DNA of 64,000 nt from DASUFZ01 sp035541475. GTDB lineage: Bacteria > Myxococcota_A > UBA9160 > SMWR01. Numbering within the stretch: position 1 is the stretch's first letter; each line of letters begins with the position of its first letter. The notes under the pieces were generated by a model. It made no database searches. It saw only the letters and a program-made list of their open reading frames with translations, and was not told the DNA's origin. The stretch is from contig DATKND010000172.1 in the NCBI GenBank assembly GCA_035541475.1, forward strand, positions 1 to 64,000. The letters run 5' to 3'. The position numbers and the translations under genes were made by a program. Shown piece after piece: positions 1-8,226 of this stretch.

Positions 1-10
1 CGCGCGCGGC

Positions 11-505
11 CTACAGCCGCCGGTGGAAGAACCGGTCATCGACCGCCATCACGGGAAACGACGGCGGCAGATCCGACTTCGCGATCTCGCGGAAGCCGTT
101 CTTCGCGTAGAAGCGGTGCGCCGCCAGGAACTTCGAGGTGGAGCTGAGGAAGAGGTCGCGCACTTCCCGAGTGCGCGCGTGGCCCTGCACGGTGTCGAGC
201 AGGCGTTGCGCCGCGCCCACGCGCGCGCCGCGGAATTCGCGCTGCACGAACATCTTGCGCAGCGCGCCGCAACCGTCTCCGATGTCGAGCAACGAGATCG
301 TGCCGACGACGCGGCCATCCGAGAGCGCGACCCAGAAGCCGCCGCCGCGCACTTGATAGAAGCCCTTGATGTCGCGGAGGTCGGGCTGCTCGGCGGCCGT
401 GATGTCGATCGCGAACTCGCCGCGCTGGACCCCGAGGATCAGCGCGACCACCTCGCGCTGGAAGCGCGGCCCGAACGGCAGGATTTCGAGGGTGCCCGCG
501 GACAT
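11..505 (-). CDS. GNAT-family N-acetyltransferase
   Basis: Complete 164-residue protein predicted to transfer an acetyl group from acetyl-CoA to an amine; the substrate cannot be read from the sequence. The acetyl-CoA pyrophosphate loop is FRGARVGAAQ at residues 91-100, the R/Q-x-x-G-x-G/A pattern of the family, and FYAKNGFREI at 132-141 is the usual late GNAT strand and helix. ATG start and TAG stop are both inside the window. It is divergent from the membrane-protein gene that begins at 517, with about 11 bp between them, so promoters must be tightly packed or overlapping. Fold confident, role unknown. Confidence 0.85.
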   Translation of the reverse strand: MSAGTLEILPFGPRFQREVVALILGVQRGEFAIDITAAEQPDLRDIKGFYQVRGGGFWVALSDGRVVGTISLLDIGDGCGALRKMFVQREFRGARVGAAQRLLDTVQGHARTREVRDLFLSSTSKFLAAHRFYAKNGFREIAKSDLPPSFPVMAVDDRFFHRRL

Positions 506-516
506 CCATCGCTAGC

Positions 517-966
517 ATGCGCCACATGAGTGGATCCCGCGCGTCGCTCTGGGCCTTGTGGGCATTCGCCGTCTTGCTGCTCGGGCTCGAGCTGCTGCTC
601 GCGGAGCGGCTCGCGTCGATCCAGAGCTTCCCCTGGGCCGAGGCGAGCACCGGCGTCGCGGGCTTCGTGCTCGGCGTGATCTCGGTGGCTCTCGGCGTGT
701 GGACGTTCGCCCTGCGCGAAGGGCTCGCGCTACGCGACGTTCGCTCGGGTGCCCTCGATCCCTCCACGCCGGAGGGCCTCTTCCGGCTCCGGCGGATGCT
801 CGTCGCGCTCTGGACGCTGTGCGTCCTGATCGGTCTGCTGGGTGAAGTGGTGGCCTGGGGCTCGGGCAACGCCCGCATGGCTTGGCCCTATGTCGCGGGG
901 GCCGGTGCGCTGCTGCTGCTGCACGCGCCTCGCGAGTGGGTCTTCAACCCGTCGGCGACGGCCTAG
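517..966 (+). CDS. small multi-pass membrane protein, unknown function
   Basis: 149 residues with about four hydrophobic segments: roughly 11-28, 45-65, 92-112 and 122-138. I do not recognise a named family. An alternative ATG lies three codons in (position 526). The protein has no obvious charged active-site motif and ends in a short polar tail. It is divergent from the GNAT gene and convergent with the lipoprotein gene ending at 973. Calling it real rests on ATG start, clean membrane-protein composition and tight packing between neighbours. Confidence 0.65.
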   Translation: MRHMSGSRASLWALWAFAVLLLGLELLLAERLASIQSFPWAEASTGVAGFVLGVISVALGVWTFALREGLALRDVRSGALDPSTPEGLFRLRRMLVALWTLCVLIGLLGEVVAWGSGNARMAWPYVAGAGALLLLHAPREWVFNPSATA

Positions 967-972
967 CCACCC

Positions 973-1536
973 TCACTCCGCCAGGGTCGCCGCCTCGAAG
1001 GCCTCGAGCGCCTGCAGGTGCGGCTCGACCAGCGCGCGCCACGATTCGGTGTCGTCGAAGTAGATCCCGACGAACATGACGAGCAGGGTGGCGCGCGAGT
1101 GGCACATCGCGAAGACGTTCCCGACCGGTTGGCCCTGGCTCTCGACCAGGGCGAACCGGCTCCTCTCCCCGTAGCTGAAGACGTCGTTGCGGTCGGTCGC
1201 CTCGAGGCTGCTGAACCGCAGACCCAGATTGTCGGCGGAGAACGAGAGGCAGGCTCCCGTCGGCGACGGGAAGATCCTCGCGCGGGAGTAGACGAAGGGC
1301 GGATCTCCGCCCGGCGTCTGGAACTCGTATTCGATCGAGAGCGAGCCGTCGGGTTGGCGCTCGCGGCGGAGCTGCTCGTGCTGCGCGTAACCGTCCGGCA
1401 GCGCGAGGCCGAACTCCGAGAGCGACTCGAGCGTGACGAGCAGGTTCCGCTCTTCGGGCCGAGGCGCATCGGGGGTCGCGCACGCGGCGAGCGAGAGCCC
1501 GACGCAGGCGCACGCCACCGCATCGAGGAGCCGCAT
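973..1536 (-). CDS. putative lipoprotein, unknown function
   Basis: 187 residues. The N-terminus is a short hydrophobic signal ending in the lipobox-like LAAC at about residues 16-19, so the mature protein is probably lipid-anchored in the periplasm. The body is polar with alternating strands and no motif that I can name. It lies 12 bp downstream of the exonuclease III gene on the same strand and may be co-transcribed with it. Function not assigned. Confidence 0.65.
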   Translation of the reverse strand: MRLLDAVACACVGLSLAACATPDAPRPEERNLLVTLESLSEFGLALPDGYAQHEQLRRERQPDGSLSIEYEFQTPGGDPPFVYSRARIFPSPTGACLSFSADNLGLRFSSLEATDRNDVFSYGERSRFALVESQGQPVGNVFAMCHSRATLLVMFVGIYFDDTESWRALVEPHLQALEAFEAATLAE

Positions 1537-1548
1537 CGTGCCGTCCGC

Positions 1549-2334
1549 CTACCCGAGCACCGCTGCATCCACGTCGACGCCGACCGGGCAGTGGTCGGAG
1601 CCGCGCACGTTCGGCAGGTGGAAGGCGCCCTTCACGAAGCGCATCGCGGCGGGGGAGGCGAGCACGTAGTCGATCCGCCAGCCGATATTTCTGGCGCGGA
1701 CCCCGAAGCGCTGGCTCCACCAGGTGTAATGGCCGGGGCCCGGCTCGAAACGCCGGAAGGTGTCGACCCAGCCGGCGTCGACCCAGCGGTCGAACTCGGC
1801 GCGCTCCTCGGGCAGGAAGCCGCTCGTCTCCTGGTTCTGGCGCGGGCGCGCGAGGTCGATCTCGCGGTGCGCGGTGTTGAAGTCGCCCATGACGAGCACG
1901 CGGCGGCCGCCGCGGCGCAGACGCTCGAGCCGGTCGAAGAGCGCGCGGCTGAAGGCCAGCTTGTAGGGCACGCGGCTGTTGTCGCGCCTCACGCCGCTGC
2001 CCTTCGGCACGTAGACGCTGACGAGCGACAGGCGTCCGAAGTGCGCGATCAGGAGCCGGCCCTCGCGGTCGAACTGCGGCGCGACCAGCGAGGTCTCGAC
2101 GCGATCGGGCGGACGCCGCGAGTAGAGCGCGACGCCGCTGTAGCCGAGGCGCTCGGCGGGCGCGAAGTGCGCGTGGAATCCGGACGGCGCGCACAGACGC
2201 GCGCCGAGGTCGTCCGGCAGCGCGCGCACTTCCTGCAGTCCGACGAAGTCGGCGCCCGAGCCCGCGAGCCAGCGCAGGAAGCCCTTGCGCGCGCACGCGC
2301 GCAGACCGTTCACGTTCCAGGTGAGGATGCGCAT
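1549..2334 (-). CDS. xth: exodeoxyribonuclease III (AP endonuclease, EEP fold)
   Basis: 261-residue endonuclease/exonuclease/phosphatase protein of base-excision repair; the family cuts DNA 5' to abasic sites and has 3'-5' exonuclease and 3'-phosphatase activity. All signature residues are visible: N7 in WNVNGLRA, E35 in LQEV, the D151-x-N153 pair in GDFNTAHREID, and the terminal SDH at 246-248. The segment NIGWRIDYVL (about 216-225) is typical of the ExoIII branch. Length matches the family (about 260). It starts with ATG and sits upstream of the lipoprotein gene at 973. Confidence 0.95.
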   Translation of the reverse strand: MRILTWNVNGLRACARKGFLRWLAGSGADFVGLQEVRALPDDLGARLCAPSGFHAHFAPAERLGYSGVALYSRRPPDRVETSLVAPQFDREGRLLIAHFGRLSLVSVYVPKGSGVRRDNSRVPYKLAFSRALFDRLERLRRGGRRVLVMGDFNTAHREIDLARPRQNQETSGFLPEERAEFDRWVDAGWVDTFRRFEPGPGHYTWWSQRFGVRARNIGWRIDYVLASPAAMRFVKGAFHLPNVRGSDHCPVGVDVDAAVLG

Positions 2335-2400
2335 CGTGTCTCGCCCGCTTCGCCCGGCCGACGAGCATGGGCCGGCCGCGGACCGGGGGCCAGCGTGCGG

Positions 2401-2796
2401 TCAGCGCCGTAGCCGCGACAGCGGGAACGGCGGGAGCGCCATCGGCCTCGCGGCCAGCGCGAGCAGCGCGAACTCGTTGTCGTCGCCGGCGATGCGGTTC
2501 ACGCGCACGACGTGGCAGGTCGCGCAGCGATGCACGAGCGCCCACTCCTCGGACGGGCGCACCCAGATCGCGATCGGCTCCATGCCGCCGCGGCACGGCG
2601 AGCGACGGTCGCCGGGGCGTTCGTCGACGTGGACGCTCCACAGGCACAGCGGGCAGTGGTTGCGGTGCTCGGTTCCCGTCGCTGCGCGGGGAATCTCTGC
2701 GCGGCAATGCTGACAGCGGAAGATCTCGGAGTCGCGTTCGCGCGCGCGGACACCCGGGTGCGGGTCGTCCGGATCGCGCCGGAAGGTGCGTGACAT
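2401..2796 (-). CDS. RNHCP domain zinc-binding protein
   Basis: 131-residue small protein containing the eponymous RNHCPLCLWSVHVD segment in the middle. Cysteine pairs CQHC (before), CPLC (within) and CATC (after) suggest two zinc knuckles. The family is widespread in bacteria but uncharacterised; nucleic-acid or regulatory binding is only a guess. The ATG at 2796 was chosen because the conserved part starts soon after it; a longer in-frame reading upstream has low-complexity character. The inverted repeat at 2832-2916 lies just upstream of the start. Confidence 0.8.
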   Translation of the reverse strand: MSRTFRRDPDDPHPGVRARERDSEIFRCQHCRAEIPRAATGTEHRNHCPLCLWSVHVDERPGDRRSPCRGGMEPIAIWVRPSEEWALVHRCATCHVVRVNRIAGDDNEFALLALAARPMALPPFPLSRLRR

Positions 2797-2831
2797 GGTC
2801 TGCTCGCGCGCGCGGCGGAGCCGCGCAGGGA

Positions 2832-2916
2832 GGTCTCTCACAGGCGCCGCGGGCGAGCGGAGCGCAGCGGGTGCGCGTGATCGCGTGGCGGCGAGCCGAG
2901 CTAGGTGTGAGAGACC
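2832..2916. repeat. 11-bp inverted repeat flanking a 63-bp loop
   Basis: GGTCTCTCACA at 2832-2842 is repeated exactly as its reverse complement TGTGAGAGACC at 2906-2916. The GC-rich interior could fold further. It lies in the noncoding stretch between speA and the RNHCP gene, both on the minus strand, so it could be an RNA stem-loop between them or the termini of a tiny palindromic element. No transposase or target duplication is visible. Confidence 0.6.
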
Positions 2917-2967
2917 CTGGCAGTCACGAGCAGACCTCGATCCGAACGGCGGAGCACGGTATCCGGA

Positions 2968-4875
2968 CTAGTGATCCCGCGCCAGATACGTGTACTCCTG
3001 CAGACCCTGCTCGTACCGACGCCGCAGCCGCGCCGACTCCTCGAGCGTGATCTGGCCCTTGCGCGCGGCCTCTTCGATCGTCACGCGCACCTTCTCGATC
3101 AGCGCGCGCCGGTCGTACTGCACGTAGGCGAGCACGTGCTCGACGTCGTCGCCCTCGACCACGCGCTCGACCCGGTAGCTGCCGTCGTCGGCGAGGGTCA
3201 CGTGGACCGCGTCGGTGTCGCCGAAGAGATTGTGCAGGTCGCCGAGGATCTCCTGGTAGGCGCCCACCAGGAAGACCCCGATGTAGTAGGGGCCGCCGTT
3301 CCAGCTGTGCAGCTCGAGCACGTCCTTCACGTCGTGCATGTCGATGAACTGGTCGATCTTGCCGTCGCTGTCGCAGGTCAGGTCGACGAAGAGGCCGCGG
3401 CGCGTCGGCTTCTCGTCGAGCCGGTGGATCGGCAGGATCGGGAAGAGCTGCTTCACGGCCCAGTGGTCGGGCATCGACTGGAAGACGGAGAGGTTCGCGT
3501 AATAGGTGTCCGCCAGGCCCTTCTCGAGCGGTTCGAGCTCCTCGGGGATCGAGTCGGCGTCCATCTCTCGCGCGACCCGCGCGATCTTCTCGCAGCAGCT
3601 CCAGAAGAGCGACTCGAGCCGCGCGCGACCCTTCAGGTCGAGATAGCCGAGCGAGAAGAGCGTGGAGGCCTCCTCCTTCAGCTGCAACGCGTCGTGATAG
3701 GCCTCGACCGCGTTCTTCTTGGTGATCGTGCGGTGCACCTCGGCGAGGTCGTGGAGCACCTTCGGGTCGCTCTCCTCGACCGCCGCGGGCTTCACGCCGG
3801 TGCTGCGCTCCTGCACGCCGAGCACGTCGAAGATCAGGACCGAGTGGTGCGCCACCATCGCGCGACCCGCCTCGGTGACGATGTCCGGGTGCGCGACGCC
3901 GGCCTCGTCGCAGGCCTCCTGCACCGAGGAGACCACGTCGTTCGCGTACTCCTGCACGGTGTAGTTCATCGAGGAGTGGAAGTTGGTGCTCGAGCCGTCG
4001 TAGTCGACGCCGAGTCCGCCGCCGACGTCGAGCACGTGCGGTCGCGCGCCGAGCTCGTGGAGGCCGACGAACACGCGGCTCGCCTCGGCGAGCGCGTCCT
4101 TGTGCGCGCGGATCGCGGTGATCTGCGATCCGATGTGGAAGTGCAGCAGCTCGAGGCAGTCGAGCATGTCCTCGGCGCGCAGCCGATCGACCGCCTCCAC
4201 GATCTCCGGCGCCGACAGGCCGAACTTCGAGCGGTCGCCGGTCGACTCGACCCACTTGCCGGCGCCGCGGGTCGAGAGACGCGCGCGCACCCCGAGGTGC
4301 GGGCGGATGCCGAGCTCGCGCGAGGTCTTGATCACGAGGTCGATCTCGCCGGGCCGGTCGATCACGATGTAGGGCGTGCGGCCGATGCGCTGCGCCAGCA
4401 GCGCCGTCTCGACGTAGGCGCGGTCCTTGTAGCCGTTGCAGATGATCAGCGCCTCGGGCGTGTCGAGCAGCGCCAGCGCCACCAGCAGCTCGGGCTTGCT
4501 GCCCGCCTCGAGGCCGACCCGCAGCGGCGCGCCGTACTGGACGATCTCCTCCACCACGTGGCGTTGCTGGTTGACCTTGATCGGGTACACACCGCGGTAG
4601 TTGCCGCGGTAGCCGTACTCGGCCATCGCGCGCTCGAAGCCCTTCGCGATGCCTTCCACGCGCGCCGCGAGGATGTCGGAGAAGCGGACCAGCAGCGGCT
4701 TGCGCAGGCCGCGCTGCTCGAGGTCCTTCACCAGCTCGAGCAGGTCGATCTCCTGGCCGCCGTTGCCGCGCGGTCGCACCGCGACGTGTCCGGCCGGGTT
4801 GATCGTGAAGAAGCCCGCGCCCCACGCCGGGACTCCGTACAGCTCCAGGCTGTCCTGGACGGTCCAACCGCGCAT
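2968..4875 (-). CDS. speA: biosynthetic arginine decarboxylase (PLP-dependent, fold III)
   Basis: 635 residues, the usual SpeA length; converts arginine to agmatine and CO2, the first step of the agmatine route to putrescine. The PLP-binding lysine is K100 in VYPIKVNQ. Further family hallmarks are LHFHIGSQI, the glycine-rich phosphate-binding DVGGGLGVDYDG, and the C-terminal YYIGVFLVGAYQE active-site region. ATG start. It follows hisS on the same strand across an 82-bp gap that contains a hairpin at 4920-4938, so read-through or a separate promoter are both possible. No agmatinase gene is in this window. Confidence 0.95.
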   Translation of the reverse strand: MRGWTVQDSLELYGVPAWGAGFFTINPAGHVAVRPRGNGGQEIDLLELVKDLEQRGLRKPLLVRFSDILAARVEGIAKGFERAMAEYGYRGNYRGVYPIKVNQQRHVVEEIVQYGAPLRVGLEAGSKPELLVALALLDTPEALIICNGYKDRAYVETALLAQRIGRTPYIVIDRPGEIDLVIKTSRELGIRPHLGVRARLSTRGAGKWVESTGDRSKFGLSAPEIVEAVDRLRAEDMLDCLELLHFHIGSQITAIRAHKDALAEASRVFVGLHELGARPHVLDVGGGLGVDYDGSSTNFHSSMNYTVQEYANDVVSSVQEACDEAGVAHPDIVTEAGRAMVAHHSVLIFDVLGVQERSTGVKPAAVEESDPKVLHDLAEVHRTITKKNAVEAYHDALQLKEEASTLFSLGYLDLKGRARLESLFWSCCEKIARVAREMDADSIPEELEPLEKGLADTYYANLSVFQSMPDHWAVKQLFPILPIHRLDEKPTRRGLFVDLTCDSDGKIDQFIDMHDVKDVLELHSWNGGPYYIGVFLVGAYQEILGDLHNLFGDTDAVHVTLADDGSYRVERVVEGDDVEHVLAYVQYDRRALIEKVRVTIEEAARKGQITLEESARLRRRYEQGLQEYTYLARDH

Positions 4876-4919
4876 TCACGATCCTCGCTCGCCACCGACG
4901 GCGGTCGCGCTCTTTGTAA

Positions 4920-4938
4920 CACCCCGCTTCCCGGGGTG
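4920..4938 (-). terminator. hairpin between hisS and speA, possible weak terminator
   Basis: A 7-bp perfect stem (CACCCCG 4920-4926 with CGGGGTG 4932-4938, 5-nt loop). On the minus strand it is followed by TTACAAAG, so the U-tract is poor. It could end hisS transcripts or lie in the speA leader. Confidence 0.4.
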
Positions 4939-4957
4939 CACGAATTCCGCGCTCCGA

Positions 4958-6232
4958 CTAGCTCGGGAGAACCTGGCTCGACTGGGTCCCGCTCGCGAGA
5001 TCTCGCACCGTCACCTCGCCGCGGGCGAGCTCGTCCGGCCCGATCAGGTAGAAGCGCTTCGCACCGGCGCGATCGGCGTCCGCGAGCGCGCGCTTGAGCT
5101 TCGAATCGGATAGCGAGAGCTCGACCGACTCGCCGCGGGCGCGCAGCGCCGAGGCCAGGCGGATCGCGGCGGGCTGCTGCGCCTCGCCGAGCGCGAAGAC
5201 GAAGGCGTCGAGCGCGCGCGGGAGCTCGGGCCACAGTCCCTTGTCGGCCAGCAACTCGCCGATCACGGCGTCGCCGAAGCCGAAGCCGGCGGCCGGCAGC
5301 GCCGGGCCGCCGAGCGATTCGAGCAGGCGGTCGTAGCGGCCGCCGCCGCAGATCGCGCGGAGCTTCCGCTCGGCGTCGAAGGCCTCGAAGACGATGCCCG
5401 TGTAGTAGGCGAGGCCGCGCACGATCGAGGCGTCGAAGACGACCCGGTCGCGCACGCCGTAGGCGTCGAGCAGGCCGAAGAGCTCCTCGAGCTCGCGGCG
5501 GGCGCGAGAGTCGCTCGGCAGCCCGGCGGCCGCCTCCTCGACGCTGGAGAGCCGCAGCCAGTCGACCACGTGGCGCGCGTCGGGCAGCGGCAGCGCGATC
5601 CCGCCCGACGGCGCGGTCAAGAGCGCGATGACCTCGTCGGCGCCGATCTTCCCGAGCTTGTCGATCGCCACGCAGAGCGCCGGGAAGACCTCCGGGCGCT
5701 CGCGCAGCACGCCGCGGCGGAGCGTCTCCTCGAGCAGCGCGCGGCTCGAGACGCCGACCTTGAGATCGCCGCGGGCGAGGCCGAGGCGGTCGGAGAGCGC
5801 GAAGACCGCCGCGATCAGCTCGGCCTCCGCCGAGACGCCGGGCTCGCCCCAGATGTCCAGGTTCCACTGGTAGTGCTCGCGTCGGCGGCCGCGCGTGGTG
5901 CGCTCGTATCGCCAGCACTGCGGGATGGCGGTCCAGCGGATGGGCAGGCGCAGCCCGCCCGCGCGCGCCATCACCATGCGCGCGAGCGAGGGCGTGAACT
6001 CGCCGCGCAGCGCGTAGCGACGCCCGTGCAGCTCGAAGTGGTAGAGCTGCTCGACGATCTCTTCACCCGCCTTGCGCGTGAAGAGCTCCTCGTGCTCGAG
6101 GACGGGCGCGTCCACCTCCTCGTACCCGAAGGCGCGTGCGACGGCGCGGAAGTGGCCGAAGAGCCAGTCGCGGCGGCGCAGGTCCTCGGGATAGAAGTCG
6201 CGCGTGCCGCGCGGCGGCTGGAGGGTCGTCAC
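4958..6232 (-). CDS. hisS: histidyl-tRNA synthetase
   Basis: 424 residues, a class II aminoacyl-tRNA synthetase charging tRNA-His. Motif 1 follows TTLQPPRGTRDFYP; motif 2 is RYERTTRGRRREHYQ at 108-122; the HisA signature is GLAYYTGIVFEA; motif 3 is GGGRYDRLLESLGG followed by PAAGFGFG. A C-terminal anticodon-binding domain is present, so this is a full synthetase and not the shortened regulatory paralogue HisZ. The motif 2 region (RGRRREHYQ...IWG) looks more like the alphaproteobacterial/eukaryotic-type loop than the E. coli one; that subtype call is an impression. GTG start at 6232. Confidence 0.9.
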   Translation of the reverse strand: MTTLQPPRGTRDFYPEDLRRRDWLFGHFRAVARAFGYEEVDAPVLEHEELFTRKAGEEIVEQLYHFELHGRRYALRGEFTPSLARMVMARAGGLRLPIRWTAIPQCWRYERTTRGRRREHYQWNLDIWGEPGVSAEAELIAAVFALSDRLGLARGDLKVGVSSRALLEETLRRGVLRERPEVFPALCVAIDKLGKIGADEVIALLTAPSGGIALPLPDARHVVDWLRLSSVEEAAAGLPSDSRARRELEELFGLLDAYGVRDRVVFDASIVRGLAYYTGIVFEAFDAERKLRAICGGGRYDRLLESLGGPALPAAGFGFGDAVIGELLADKGLWPELPRALDAFVFALGEAQQPAAIRLASALRARGESVELSLSDSKLKRALADADRAGAKRFYLIGPDELARGEVTVRDLASGTQSSQVLPS

Positions 6233-6338
6233 GCGCCTCGGGATATCACACCCGCCCGCGCGATACCCGCCGGTCCCCCGAGCCCGACACCGCGCGGCGC
6301 CTGTTTGCTACACCCCGGCCCCTCGCACGGAGGAGTCC

Positions 6339-7682
6339 ATGCCGCGTTCGCGCGCCCTCTTGGGACTGACTCTCGCGCTGCTCGGCGCAGCGGCCTGCGG
6401 GAGATCCGAGGAGCCGAGGATCATCCGGCCCCCGCACCCGGAGTCGGAGCCGGAGCCCGAGGCCTTCGGGATCGTCTCGACCGCTACGCCGGCCGATCTG
6501 CCGCGCGGCATCGTGCTCGCGCTCGCGCAGTTCCGGGACGAGCGCGACGAGAAGACCGGCAAGACGACGCCGATCCCCGGGCCCGCGCGCCTGGAATTCC
6601 TGGTGCGCAAGAACGGAGAGTGGCACGTCACGGCGCTCGAAGATCCGGAGAGCAACGTCTTCCACAAGGCGATGACCTACGGCTCGGGCGACTCTGCGCG
6701 CCTGCTCACGCTCGGCGGCACCGCCGCGAAGGTGAAGCTCTGGAAGCCCGACGGCTCCGGGAAGCTCGTCGCGCAGACGATCTGGGAGAAGGACTTCGGC
6801 GGAAAGTTCAGCCGCATGCGCGACGCCGAGGTCGCGGACCTCTACGGCGACGGCGGCGCCAGCATCGCGGTCGCGACGCACGACCAGGGCGTGGTCGCGG
6901 TGCTGCGCCCGCACGGAGACGCCTTCGAGGCCATCGAGCTCGATCGCCGACCCGACACCTTCGTGCACGAGATCGAGATCGGCGATCTCGACGGCGACGG
7001 CGTGCTCGAGGTGTACGCGACGCCCTCCGAGCCGAATCGCCTCGACGGCACCGTGCAGTCCGGCGAGGTCGTGCGCTACGTGCCGGCCCGCGGCGGCGAG
7101 CGCACGGTGGTCGCGGCGCTCGGCGATCGCCACGCGAAGGAGATCCTCGTCGCCGACGTGGATGGCGACGGCCGCGACGAGCTCTATGTCGCCGTCGAAG
7201 GTCACGTCGACGAGAACAAGGTGCTCGTGCACCCGGTCGAGATCCGGCGCTACGACGCCGGCACGCCGCCCGACGCCGGCAAGACGATCGCGACCTTGAA
7301 CGACCGCCAGACGCGCTTCCTCACCGCCGGCGACATCGAGGGCGACGGCCACCGCGAGATCGTGGCCGCGACCTTCAGCAGCGGACTCTGGCTGCTGCGT
7401 CCGCCGAAGGAGCCGGGCGGGAGCTGGAGCACGGAGCTGATCGACTCCGACTCCGGCGGCTTCGAGCACGCGGCGATCCTCACGGACCTCGACGGCGATG
7501 GGAAGGACGAGCTCTACGTCGCGAGCGACAACCACAAGCAGGTACGCCGCTATGTGTGGGACGGGAATCGGCTCGTGCGCGAGGTCATCTACACGCGGCC
7601 CGACGATCGGTCGGTGTTCACCTGGAACCTGATGCCGTTCCCCGTGGGGCTTGCGCCGACCGAGTCACCCGTACAGAGATAG
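6339..7682 (+). CDS. FG-GAP/VCBS repeat lipoprotein
   Basis: 447 residues with signal peptide and lipobox AAAC ending at C20, then an acidic proline linker and a beta-propeller-like body. At least three calcium-binding loops of the FG-GAP/integrin-alpha type are visible: DLDGDGVLEV, DVDGDGRDEL and DLDGDGKDEL, plus weaker ones (DLYGDGG, DIEGDGHRE). The fold suggests a surface or periplasmic calcium-stabilised propeller, perhaps a binding protein. The ATG is preceded by a strong GGAGGAG-like ribosome site. No partner gene is obvious; the convergent HIT gene follows. Confidence 0.8.
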   Translation: MPRSRALLGLTLALLGAAACGRSEEPRIIRPPHPESEPEPEAFGIVSTATPADLPRGIVLALAQFRDERDEKTGKTTPIPGPARLEFLVRKNGEWHVTALEDPESNVFHKAMTYGSGDSARLLTLGGTAAKVKLWKPDGSGKLVAQTIWEKDFGGKFSRMRDAEVADLYGDGGASIAVATHDQGVVAVLRPHGDAFEAIELDRRPDTFVHEIEIGDLDGDGVLEVYATPSEPNRLDGTVQSGEVVRYVPARGGERTVVAALGDRHAKEILVADVDGDGRDELYVAVEGHVDENKVLVHPVEIRRYDAGTPPDAGKTIATLNDRQTRFLTAGDIEGDGHREIVAATFSSGLWLLRPPKEPGGSWSTELIDSDSGGFEHAAILTDLDGDGKDELYVASDNHKQVRRYVWDGNRLVREVIYTRPDDRSVFTWNLMPFPVGLAPTESPVQR

Positions 7683-7695
7683 GGAGACGTTCGCG

Positions 7696-8034
7696 CTACC
7701 CGGGGGGCCAGCCGAACGCTCGGCCGCCGAGCACGTGTACGTGCAGGTGGAAGACGCTCTGTCCCGCGCCGGCGCCGTCGTTCACGACCAGGCGGAAGTC
7801 GCGAAGACCTTCCTGCGACGCGACCTTGCGCGCGACGTCGAGCAGGTGGCCGAGCAGCGGCGCGTCGCTCGAGTCCGCCGCGGAGAGCCGCTCGATCGGC
7901 TTGCGCGGGATGACGAGGATGTGGGTCGGCGCCTGCGGAGCGATGTCGCGGAAGGCGAGCGCGCGATCGTCCTCGTAGACGACATCGGCCTTCAGCTCGC
8001 CGCGCGCGATCCGGCCGAAGATGCTGTCTGCCAC
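7696..8034 (-). CDS. HIT-family nucleotide hydrolase (HINT-like)
   Basis: 112 residues, matching HINT-type purine nucleoside phosphoramidases. The catalytic histidine triad is FHLHVHVLGG near the C-terminus, preceded by the VVNDGAGAGQSV segment conserved in HINT proteins, and the start MADSIFGRI is canonical. The family hydrolyses AMP-linked phosphoramidates; the physiological substrate is unknown. Convergent with the FG-GAP gene. Confidence 0.93.
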   Translation of the reverse strand: MADSIFGRIARGELKADVVYEDDRALAFRDIAPQAPTHILVIPRKPIERLSAADSSDAPLLGHLLDVARKVASQEGLRDFRLVVNDGAGAGQSVFHLHVHVLGGRAFGWPPG

Positions 8035-8226
8035 GCCGCGCGAGGCTGACGGAGCGCGCCGGAAGTCGCAAGCGGAAGTCCGCGCGGCTCAAGCTCCTGT
8101 CGTGATTCCCCGACTGCTCTCTGGCTTTTTTCGAACGGCGTCTCGCGCTGCGCTGGTTGTCACGCCGCGAGGCGCTGGGCTAAGAGGATGATCGATCGAG
8201 GAGCTGCCCCAGAGGGACGACACACA

